From the NCBI GenBank assembly GCA_013423325.1, contig BLJB01000290.1:38007-102006 (forward strand): DNA of 64,000 bases. The letters run 5' to 3'. Positions 48,236 through 59,588 of this stretch are shown one piece after another. A program made the translations under genes and the position numbers. Every line of letters begins with the position of its first letter. Within the stretch, counting starts at the first letter, position 1. Under the pieces are notes generated by a model. It was given only the letters and a program-made list of their open reading frames with translations, had not been told where the DNA came from and made no database searches. The DNA is from Usnea hakonensis. Lineage: Eukaryota > Ascomycota > Lecanoromycetes > Lecanorales > Parmeliaceae.

Positions 48236-51200
48236 ATGTCTTTGAACCCCTACAACATGGTGCTTAGAGGTTCCGCTCCTCGAGGCGGCTTTCGCCCGGA
48301 TAGCCGTAACACTGACCGCCTTGACAACACTGGTCATGAGGAACAAAGTACGCATCTCAATCTGCTCTGTGATGGCGAGATTTGCCCCTGCTCTCTCCAT
48401 CATGCCTCGAGACGCCTGCTCATCTTGCTCTAACCCCAGATATGAATGAGAATTTGAATGAACGTTTTGGCCGTGGAAAGGCAATTCGCACCTCTCACAT
48501 GCCGCCTTCTGACACGGCAAAACCCTCAGTAATCCTGAACCTGAGCATCAGGGAGTACGCCGAGATTGCTGCTCAGCCTCCTGACCCGTCCCATTGGACT
48601 GGATTCCGTGAGATTCCACGTCCCAGTGAGGTCTTCGATGAAGGTCGCAAGGATCATGGTACTACGGTTGAGATTAACCCTAACACTGTCGTTGGATCGT
48701 ACTTCTCGAAAGAAGAGTATCTGGAAACCCATTATTGCCTACTCAGGGAAGATGCCGGTAAGGGGTTGTTTCCCTAGAATACTGTATGATCAACTGATGT
48801 CGTCCTGTTGAACTAGTGGCACCACTGCAGTACGTAACCTTCGGAGCTGATTGTCCCTTCTCTGTAAACATTGAAGGCGCAAGAGCACTTTCATCCTCCC
48901 GAATTCTGTCTTGCAACTCTTTTCCTACCTGGTGCAAGCAATGCTGATTTCGAAACCCGCAAAAGGGATGTGGTCTCTGAAATCCAAGTTTATCCCCACC
49001 TCATGGAGAAAGATTCCGAGAATAGTGCATATATTTACGAAAAGGTTGTTCTGACTGATTGTACGTCTTGTTGCATTTGCTCACCGTCCTTAGGTCTTCA
49101 TAACTGGCCTCACCTTCGCCAACGCGGGAATTGCGGCGCGTGTCACCTTCTCTTTAAGACGGAGTGGGAAAAGAGTCAATTGGGAACAGTCGAAACGATT
49201 ACTCGCAGGACAAGTACTGGCCCTGACCCCTGCATCAGACATGTTTAAGTCTGTCTGCCGGGTAATTGATCCTCTCTCTTTCTCTCGTATGCCAAACAGG
49301 ACTCGCTGACCTGAGTAAAGATTGCTATCGTTGCTGCAAGACCACTCAGAGGACTTGAGCAGAACCCACCAGAGATCGACCTATTCTTTGGAGGTACCGA
49401 CGAGTTCGAGATCGATCCTCAGCAGGAATGGATCATGGTCGAGTCTCGCAATGGATTTTTTGAAGGAAGCCGGCATACTCTCCGTGAACTACAGATGCTG
49501 TCAAGAGAGAAGTAAGAAAGCTGTTGTCGCATACCTAGCAAAATGCTGATACTAGTTCAGCTTTCCTCTTTCAGAACATATCGTTGGCATTGAACGGAAG
49601 ATCGATCCTCCTGAGTATCTCCAAAAACAACCTCTGAAGAATCTATCGAGTCTGTTTCCTACACCAGGTGATGAAAATCTACTCAACACCAACATTCTCG
49701 AAAATTGGCCTAGCCAACCTAGTGACTTGGACGCATCTCAGATGGACGCATTAAGACGCATCCTCACCAAGCGTCTTTCCATCGTGCAAGGGCCACCAGG
49801 CACGGGGAAAACACACATCTCGGTTACTGCTCTTCGTCTGTTGTTAGAGAATTCGAAAGAAGACGCCCCGCCCATCATTCTAACGGCTCATACGAACCAT
49901 GCTTTGGACCAACTACTTCGACATGTCGCCAAATTTGAGCCAGAATTTATTCGTCTTGGTGGTTGGACAAAAGACGCCGAAGTCATTAAGCCGCGGACTC
50001 TTTTTGAGATCAAAGACAGCGTCAAGTATAGCAATCCAATTGGGGGATTGAGGAGGCCAGCCCTGGCGAAGCTGAAGCAATTGACAAAGCAGATGACAAA
50101 TCTACTAGCTCCTCTTACGCAAGAAAAGGAATTATTGAACTCAAAAACATTCGAGCAATACCATGTGATCTCCTATGATCAATACGACTCACTTGTTAAG
50201 GGCGCTAAGGAATGGATCAGAGCTGGGGCCGAAGGCGATCGATTGGGAGATATCGCTATGTGGTTGGGTGACGATCGTGTGGAAGCTAAATACCGCACTA
50301 TGCCTGAAGATCTTGGTATTGAATTCGAAGAGATCGATCTGGAAGTGAGTCTCTGGAAACTATTCCATCGCCTGGCCGCTGACCGCTCTGTTCTTGTGTA
50401 GTACGAACAACTTAAAGAAATTGAAGCCGAAGCCAAGCTCATAGACGATGAAGACCGTGAGTCTTTGAGGGGGCAATGGCTGGCATTCAGCGAACCTTTT
50501 ACAGGCCGCCAGAGTCCCCAAGTGACGAAAGAAACGGTCCGGTCCGAGATGAAGAAGCGCGATATGTGGAAAATCCCCTCAGAATATCGTGGACCTATTT
50601 ACAGACACATGCAAGAGGCTCTGAAAGCTGCAATCACAAAGAAATTTCGGGAGCTGGCGGCCGAGTACGCAGCCGCATCACGAGAGGCCAAAATAGGGTA
50701 CGTACTTTTCGATGCTGGCTCTCCTTTCTTAGTAATTCAGTCGAGAAAGACATATGTTGGGAGCAAGAGCAATTTCTGCCCCCAGAAACTGTCTTGCAAC
50801 TTGCTTTGCTGCCTGGAATGGCAATGCTGACTTTGAACTATGCGAAAGGCTGTGGGAATTAGACTACAACTATTTGAAACAAGCCAAAATCATTGGTATG
50901 ACTACCACGGGCTTAAGCAAGTATCGCGGTCTAATTCAGAGCCTCGAACCTAAAATCGTGCTTGTCGAAGAAGCTGCCGAGACTCTAGAGGCTTTCGTGT
51001 CAGTTGCATGCTTGAAAAGGTACGTTTGGCACTCTTCATGGCAGATGATGGGACTGAAAGTCTCTAGCTTGGAGCAACTTATCTTAGTTGGGGACCATCT
51101 CCAGCTTCGTGGACGTATGGATCCATCGCCCTAATGTTTGAGTAATGCTGAAGATACTTAAAGATACCAACGACCCGGAGCTGGCCTGCGCACCATATTG

Positions 51201-52435
51201 TAAGTGTTCTTTCTGCAGACGTGTTTTCGTATGCAATCTCTCGCTTGTCCTGTGTATGCTAACTCGATAACCATCGTCTAGATCTGGGCGTTTCTATGTT
51301 CGAAAGACTGGTCCGAAACAAAGTCGAATACTCACAACTAAAACGCCAGCGGCGTATGATACCTGAAATTCGACGTGCATTAAAACCAATATATGAAGAA
51401 CTAGAGGACCACGCTTCTGTTCTTGACCGGTTACCCATACCCGGCATGGGTGGCGTGAATTCTTATTTTTTCACACACAAATGGCAAGAGACTACAGATA
51501 CTCAAATGTCCAAGATAAACCACGAAGAGGCAGATATGGTTGTGGGGTTTTTTGGTTATCTCGTGTTCAACGGCATTAGCCCAGCGGAAATTACAGTTCT
51601 AACTTTCTACAACGGACAGCGAAAGTTGATATTGAGAAAATTACGGGAAAATCACCGACAACAAAGTGTGAAATTCAACGTGGTGACGGTGGATTCGTTT
51701 CAAGGCGAGGAGAATGAAGTCGTACTCCTGTCTCTGGTCAGAAGCAATCCGAATAACAACATTGGGTTTCTAGATGTCGAAAACCGTGTCTGCGTTGCTC
51801 TGTCCCGAGCTCGGTGTGGGTTTTACTTGTTCGGAAATGCAGAATCACTATGCAAGTCGAGCATGTTGTGGTGGAACGTGGTTCAAGCTATGGCGAAAGA
51901 ACCGTGTCGCGTTGGCTTCTATTTACACTTGACTTGTAAGAAGCACAACGAGAGGACTTTTACCGAAGAGCCAAAGGATTTCAATCGCCTCGATGGAGGT
52001 TGCCGTCGGCCGTGTCGAGAGGAGATGCTCTGCGGACACACTTGTACTTTACGCTGTCACCCATTTAATCATGAAGAGATAAAGTGCGACACCTGCGAAT
52101 CTTCTCAGCCTCCGGGCTCGCGGCAGCCCGAAGATCAACCCGCGGACGAAGGCCAACCTCAACGCAAAGACCCTCCCAACACAGAGCCTTACCGCGTTTT
52201 CGCTGCAGGCGGGCATGTCGAGCATGACAAGTTGGGCGAACGAGTAGCTCGGGGTAAGGCGCTCGACGAGGAAAACTTTGACAATTTGTTCGGTGGTCAG
52301 GGAGCTAAGGTCAAATCGACGCTGGTTCGCACAATGCCAAATGGGAAAAGTGTATGGAAGGAAACATATTTACCTTTGAAGTCCGAAAATGCCAGCCCTA
52401 GAAAGAGGGAAGAGGGTAGTCTACTGGATTTGTGA
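48236..52435 (+). CDS. Hrr1/ZNFX1-type SF1 RNA helicase
   Basis: Upf1-like superfamily 1 helicase related to S. pombe Hrr1 (RNA-directed RNA polymerase complex) and animal ZNFX1. It starts MSLNPYNMVLRGSAPRGG and has about a dozen introns, so only the span is given. Conserved order is visible: REYAEIAAQPPDPSHWTGF; NTVVGSYFSKEEYLETHYCLLREDAV; VFITGLTFANAGIAARVTF; PPEIDLFFGG. The Walker A motif is QGPPGTGKTH (49787-49816), followed by ILTAHTNHALDQLL, GMTTTGLSKY, Walker B VLVEEAAE (about 50958-50981), LVGDHLQLRG, SMFERLVRN, VVTVDSFQGEENEVV and VENRVCVALSRAR. The tail keeps one NF-X1-like cysteine cluster (CRRPCREEMLCGHTCTLRCHPF) and a C-terminal segment from AGGHVEHDKLGERVA. I see no N-terminal CCCH finger. 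The exon pattern around 48770-49080 and 50690-51290 is not fully resolved, but the frame can be kept open. Confidence 0.87.
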
Positions 52436-55400
52436 AGGATCGAGAATGACGGATGGCACCAAAGAAGATGTGGCGGAGATTGGGCCTTACGCCTGAAGAT
52501 GGATGTGCATCTAGCTTAGCATGAACAACAACTTCAAAATCTTCCGTAGACTCGTTCCCGAATAGCGACAGTCCCCTGCCGTTGTTTTTACAGAAACTCG
52601 TTGCCGTGGACGTAGTGACTGACAGCAAGTGAGTATCTTCAGAGGGGCAACCGAGGACGGCAGGTTTTTCATCGCTCAACAGAGATCTCCACGTTTCGCT
52701 TAGAAACAAATTAGCCACTATAGTTGTAAATAATCCGCTGATCACAATTGGTAGGCCATGAGCCCATTTTCGAACAGTGGAAGTTCACTTGCTTTTTGCT
52801 AGCAACCTGTTTGTGTCCTTTGACCGACACATATTGCAGCTCTCTCGACATCATGCCTAAGTACATTGGGATGCAACCATCGCAGACCGCAGGACGGGGC
52901 AGCGTCAGCCACAGGAGGTATCGCATCACAAGATCGGCTCACCGCCAACCTTCCCTGGGCCCTGGTTGCCAGTCCGAAACTTAATTCACTTCCCCCGCGG
53001 CTGACTGACCATGGCACCTTGTTGTGTCTTTCGACAGGATCTGTCCATCTGACTAGGCGCTTTCGGTGAGTCAGCCCGGGCGGTTGAGATACGTCTGCCC
53101 CTCTCAAAGGCGCCTGCGACGTTTGCGATGGTTGCTAGAAGTGTTGGAGGCTCTTCGGTTGTGGTTGCTAGTCGTCTATAGCTTTCTTTCAAGGTCTGCG
53201 ATGGTTGAATCAAACTTCTCGAGTCTCTGCATCGACGCTGTTTCGCAGAGAAGGCGGGGTGTATAGCCGCACGCAATCGAGCTTTGGTGTTCCATGAGAC
53301 CCCTGAAAGTGTATTGAAGCCGCAAACGAAAGAAATCTCTCAATGATCATCGAGACAGACGCCGATCATTTGCGTGGGAGGACGCGGGAGATGTCAATTA
53401 CAGAGAAAACAGGTTGGCAGGAGCTGCGAGCCTGAGACAGTCTTGTGGCACACACTGTTCCAACTCGCTAGATGTTGCTCCCTCACACATCATTGTTCTG
53501 ATTAATAGCATGATCACCAGCCATGAGCAAGTCTGTATTGAGGGGAATGATGTGTGTCATTGGACGGCCTCTGAGTGGGGTTTCGAAGGAGGGTCAGAAT
53601 GGACTTGAAGCGTAGAGGCGGAGTGTAGACGGGTTTAGGAAGGAGAAAAGGTTGGAGTTGCCCATGGTGCAGCCGTGCAAGACCAGTGTTTCGGTAGCAA
53701 CTATGGTCTCTCGTTGGTCAATGCTGCTGCATTAGACTAGGCGGAGGAGGTCAATGCACGCAACTGGAGTTATAGGTAGATAGGTCGCTAGCCGCTGGAA
53801 CAAGAGGCAGACAATTGGCCGTGTCAACATCAGTGTTTGCAACGGCTGTCCTTGACTTTTCTCGGAAACCCCGCTCAGGCGCTGTAGCCTTAATGCAAGT
53901 CTACGATTCAGAGACTGGTAGTTGGCTCCAATCTGTGTTCCATGACCAGGAAAGTGGCTCTAGTTGAGGAGTGACACATGTACCTCATAGGTACTCATGT
54001 AGCGCATTGTCATGGGGATCGCACGGATCGCCAGTAGATTTATCCGCTGCGAATGAGATGGTAGCGTTGCTCCAGGGCTTGATTGTTGACATTTGGACAT
54101 TTGACACTTGACGTGTGTCCCCAACCTCCAAGCTTGCGCGCTTGGAATCATGTGTGGTATTGGTATGGGAAAAAGAAGATCTTGGTTAAAGATGGAACAG
54201 TCATGCGGCAGGTGGGGATGCAGCTACAGGACATTAGGCATTAAGCACTTTTAGGCATGAGGCATGCGAGATGAAGATCATCATGCGGTCTAACAAAAGT
54301 ATCGTTGCGCATAAAGAAGCTCTGCTTGTCACTCGTCGGCTTAAGTGGTGTATTCTTTCTATGAGGCTTTCATCTTATTTTCAGTCCAGGTGACCGGTTT
54401 GATGTGCATGAGTACATTACCTTAGGTACGTACATGAAAGTAAGTTGATTAATTATATATGCAAACATGTACATGTAACATGTATGGTTGAAATTTTCCA
54501 AGGGTTTTCCATATCAAGGCAAGTTTCGCCTCGAGTTGCAACTTGCCAAAGTCCATGAACCCCATAAAGTACTTTTCAACACTTTCCAATTACTACTTTC
54601 CCATCTTCCTTCGACCAGGTTCAGCGGGAGGAAGCAAGCTCGGGAGAGCCTTAATTCCCATCCCATCTTCTAAGCTAACTTCTAAATCATCTAAGGTACT
54701 CCGTAATATCGTCTAAATCTAGTCTGACTGCCTACCTTACTTTACATGTTGAATCTTGCCACTCGGGAGTCGAGCCACAAACGCGGCATGCAATCTTTCT
54801 AGAAGCTTCATGATCGCAGGGACTGCGGGGGACTGGCAAGGCATTGACATGAAGAATGGATCCTGATAGATGATCGACCAAAAGTCTCTCATGTCGATTA
54901 TCCGACGCTGCTAATCCTACCATTGCACCCATTCATCATCATTACTTACCACCCATTATGATTACAGTACTCAAATCCGTCGCTGGATTTGTCCTCTTCT
55001 CCACCCATGTTTGTGGACTATCCTTTAGACCACTCCAGGGAGCCTTTTTGAAGGGTTGAGAAACATTCAACAAAAAAAAGGCGTCAAAGCCCATTCTGAT
55101 ATCGAGGATTAGGATTCGACTCCCGAAAGTTGGCTTGCAAGAATCGGTGGAATCAGCTACCAATGTTTTCATACCTAGCTAAATACCTTGAAAGCTTGCT
55201 CATAGTTTTCGTGTTCATACACCTGCTATATTGCATACCCTTGTATCCCCATATCCTTGGCAACATCTCCCGCAAAGCTACCCATCGCGCTCGCTTGACG
55301 TGCTCTAGCACTGCAGATCTCACACCGTCTCAAGGCTTGTTCACGATAGCCTTATGCCTTGTTCCTTCAAGAATCAAGACCGCCTTCTGTTCTACCCCGT

Positions 55401-58400
55401 ATGAGATGCCGCTGCTCTTTCATTAAGACAATCATAAGTCGTGTGGCTTATGATTCTACTAGCTGCGACTTCACGATACAAGATCCCTTTTGAGACGCAG
55501 CATTTGTACGATCTTGTTCATGATGATATTGGTACTACAGCATAGATCCTGGCGCTTGAAGAGCAGATAAAGGTGCGAGTATTCATACAAGCGCAGCAAG
55601 ATCCAAATTCTTCGACACTCACGCAAGTTAATCATCAGTCTCACCTCACGGAGTATCCATCCATCGGTGACTCCCGATCTAGATCTAAAAATAAGATACC
55701 AGACGAAACCGCGCTTGCTAGGAGAATGAGACGAGATGCCCAGCCCTTTCCTTTATCGAACTCCCATTCGAACGTTTAGCAACAACGTACCCGGCTATGA
55801 GGAACGAGGTATAAGCAGGCAAGGCAATTGTGGGTTCGACCAACAATAGTTTGCATTGAGAGCCAGTCGCCAGCCAGCGACGAGTATCCACTGATCGTAC
55901 CCAATTGCAAGTACGTAACCCTCGCTGCATTAGCGTCTCGAGCACAAGATCGTTCAAGAAATCAAGATTGAAAGTATACGCGTGAAGGTGCGGTCTAAGT
56001 CAGTGTTCGATGCAGGAAATGTCTTCGTAGGTCGAATCGCATCTGAGCCCAGCGAATCAAAATACTAGTTGGGAGACGGACACATCCCCTTCCCCTCCCA
56101 TCAGTCTATTTACACGTATATCCGAGAAGACGGTGTGAGTGACCAAAAGTCATATGGTCTCAGCAGCTGTGGGTAGCTGAAGAAGAGCAGACGTTGAGCA
56201 GCAGCACGGGTTCGGAAGCAAGGAGGCCCGGCTTAGTGACCATGCCCCCGGCTTAAAGCAGCTGGTCCCAACGGCTTTGCTGGGATTATTATTAGCACCC
56301 CTGTCTATCAACGACCATGAACTCTGGTGATGCCCGGGTTTAGCATCACATTCCTAGTGTAAATAGAGGTAGCTTTCGGAAGCAAACGGACATAAGGCAT
56401 CCTAGTCTCGCGCATTGTACCCTATGATCGGTACGAACTACGAATACCCTCTCTTCTGTGACACTCCGACCCCGCTCTCCAGATTATTCTCTTCCTGCTG
56501 CACTTCAATGTGTCCCTTCACATTTGGGGGCGAGGGGGAAGAGAGCCTTTGGAGCAAGTATTGTATTGGTAATGTTTCGGCACTTGGTCTGGCAAAGCAT
56601 GGCTAACCGAGGTGAGAACAACCATGATCCTTGCTATCTCAACGGTCACCTAAACTTTGTTTCATTAATGCCCTTTCTATTTTTTTTAAAATTCAAGTTT
56701 TCCGCCTATGTAATTTATTTTAAAGTACCTAGGTATCTTCGATAATCTATAACCTGCCTACCGTATATCCTACTGCTATTTACTCCGTACTACCGATGAT
56801 TGACTCGGTCTTTTTCAATTCGCTTTCGCAAATCAAAGGCGACGAGTCGAGGCATATGCACGTCTCAAACAGATATGCATGAGGTGGGAGACGGGTCGCA
56901 AGGACGTAAGTTGCATTATTCTGAATCTGAGCATAGCATTAATTAAATTGATGAATAATAATATTACCAGACGTTTCAGCAGTGTTTATTCGTTCCTCAG
57001 TCTGCCAGATGATGCACGCGAGGCCACGTTTCGGACCTAGCGACCAAGCCTCAAGCGCGTGTCCTTTGGTTCAGATGAAGGCGAAGCTAATTGGTCCCAA
57101 AAGAGTATTCATGCCCCCCTTAAAAAGGTTATGGAGGCTATGATCCTATCAAGCCATCGGGTGCTCTTTCTCCCAAACGTTCCCAGACTTCCCAGACGTC
57201 CAGTCGCCGCCGTCAAAGTAGCATAGGACCTATCAATTACCGAGCTAGCCTGCAGAAGCCGAAACTTCCCCAACCGATTTTCTTGCTATTTTTTTTCGGG
57301 TAGCGTCCTTTGATTAGAATTTCGAAACATCGGGCCCCCTTCTTCAATCTCGATTCTCGATAGGAAGTACTTAAGTACATGTAATTAGGAGATGGATGGA
57401 AAAAATAGTATAGTAGAGTGAGAGATTTGACGTCTGGGAGTCTTGACGTATAGTACTTTATGTACCTTATGCTCTACGCCCTATGAGTGCACACCTCCCT
57501 TCTTCATATCATCGCAATTTGCCCTCTGTGGCTAATTGTAATTTGAGCCACTAAGAAAACACACAAACTAGCGTCATCTGGAAACGCCGCCAGCATTCTT
57601 ACACAAAACACATTTAATGATTTTTAATATTGCAGGACACTCTGTCAATTATGACCTAGCAGAAAGAGGGAGATGGAGAAGAAAGATAATTTGCGTCAAC
57701 GAATCATATGTGAAGGTGTTGATGGTGCAACGAGGCCACTTGTCCAAGAGGGAAATACTGGTCCGATAGTTGTCCAGCCTCTTGTGTGTCAGATAGTCGC
57801 CCAAGCTGCTTCTGGTCAAGGCCGGCATCCAACTCGCCGGAACATTGGTCAGCACAAGACTAAGTATCTGAATTTTCTCTTTAAACTCTAACTCTGTTTC
57901 CTCAAGGAATCCACTTGCACTCTTGGAGTTGGGCTACGACGTATATTATTATTTTCAAACTTCTCGAGTAATCATAATCACAGAAGGGAGAAATCTAACT
58001 ACGTAAAGTACTACTTTACTACTAACTAAAGTATTCACTTTGCTCTTGCAGCTTATGTTATTACCTACTTTACCTTATTGCCTACCTATTTCCAATTTGC
58101 CCCCCTAAAAGTATTTAAGTATCTAAGTATTAGGCGCACAGTCTGTTGATTAATGACGGGCATTCTGACTCGGATTATTGTATGACGACAACTACACCAA
58201 CTCGCCGAGTCGGACGCGTCTTATTCGTAATGTTTGCCACATCATCGAAGCCAGATTATTCTGTTGATTTTTGGATTTCTTTTTAGGACAAACACCATGT
58301 GAGATAAAGACGATATTGAAAATGCTGACTTGAAACAAGATGTACAGACACTATAATAAGCCTATAAGAATACCTTAGCATCATTTTTCACAGCCTTAAA

Positions 58401-59588
58401 TGTTCCCTTAAAACCCTTGGCATCCGCTGCAAAATCCCCTGGAGTCATATTATTATTATTACTTTATTATTATGACCCTGTACCCCATTTTTATGTTATA
58501 AAGTAAGGGCAATCATTTCTTTCTTAGCCCGGGATTTCGGCAACCTAATTTCACGGAGGACACACCGATATACCCTAAAGGACCTGCCTTACCTACTTTA
58601 CCTTAGTACCAACCACGAGTACAGTACTAAATAAAAGTACAAGTCTTTCCGTGTATCGTTACCCCAAACGCGTAACAAGTCTCTCCAAATTTCAAGGCAC
58701 GAATACTTTACAATCCACGAACCACCGCTCCCCCTCCCTCGGCATCTACTAACTAACAAAAAATAAAATAAACGTTCATCTACGGGCGTTAAGAATCATA
58801 AGGAAAATAGGGCCAAGAGGGCCAAGGGTGATAAATATGCCATTAAAAAAAACCAAAAGCATGGGAGCTCTCTATAAGGAAGAGCCGACTGGGAATCCTG
58901 TAAGTATCGCGCGATTATTCTTGATTCCTCAAAATCCTTCCCTATACAAATGATACTCGATTCCTCCCTTCCCTTTCCCTTGATTCAAACACCTCTCATT
59001 CGCTCATATAACCATCCTCATTCTCCTCCTCACCTCCTTCTCCACACTTCCCCCCCTGGTCACTTTTCTTCATAACTTCGCGCGCGAGCGCATGAGGTTG
59101 CGTTGCGCTTTGCAGCTGAGTTGCATGAATACCTACTGGCCGGGAGCCAAGTTTACATGGTATGCATGTGCCGGGACTACTGCTGCACTTGAGCAAGCTT
59201 CCCTGCAAGAAACGGTCTTTTGACATCCTTGAAGCGGTCAGGTCCTTGCAACTTCCCTGCACATAACTCCACACTTCACCTTGGAGCTTCTATACAAACC
59301 CTCTACATCATTTGCTACAACGCCTGTCATATCACCCTCCTCCTACCTTTCCCCTCCATCCATTTTCATATTCATTCTGCACCCTTTTTGGTCTACAGTA
59401 TATCGTCTTTGCAGCATTTTACCTCCTTCTGCAAAACCTGGCTCTGCTGTCATTGATTGAATTGACATCTACATTAGCCTCATGTAAATCCCCCACAGCT
59501 GATATGATGGGGTTCTCCCTGTCTACCATGAGAGTCCCCTGTTTTGACGTGACGTGGATGACCGTTTACCTGTTTCCGATATCATTAC
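52436..59588. other. about 7 kb without a supported gene
   Basis: Both strands show only short frames lacking protein character, for example 52398-52745 (-), 53066-53266 (+), 55130-55426 (+) and 57649-57891. Composition varies, with AT-rich blocks near 54430-54480, 56690-56760 and 57940-58500. There are GTACTCCGTA copies at 54695-54706 and 56781-56789, and TACCTTA/GTAAAGTAC words around 58005-58110 and 58585-58640. No rRNA, tRNA or transposon ORF was recognised. The most likely content is the long upstream regulatory region and 5' UTR of the DUF8032 gene, with possible unrecognised ncRNA or decayed repeats. Confidence 0.55.

Noticed and set aside
52398..52745. 115-codon minus-strand frame overlapping the helicase 3' end
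   Set aside because: No recognisable motif and no ATG with good context. The overlap with a real C-terminus explains part of it.
55130..55426. 98-codon frame with a hydrophobic stretch
   Set aside because: It lies in the gene-poor region. The hydrophobic run is short and the rest has no protein character, so chance is likely.
57649..57891. Two opposite frames of about 70 codons
   Set aside because: Both strands are equally open. No homology was recognised and the flanks are AT-rich intergenic DNA.
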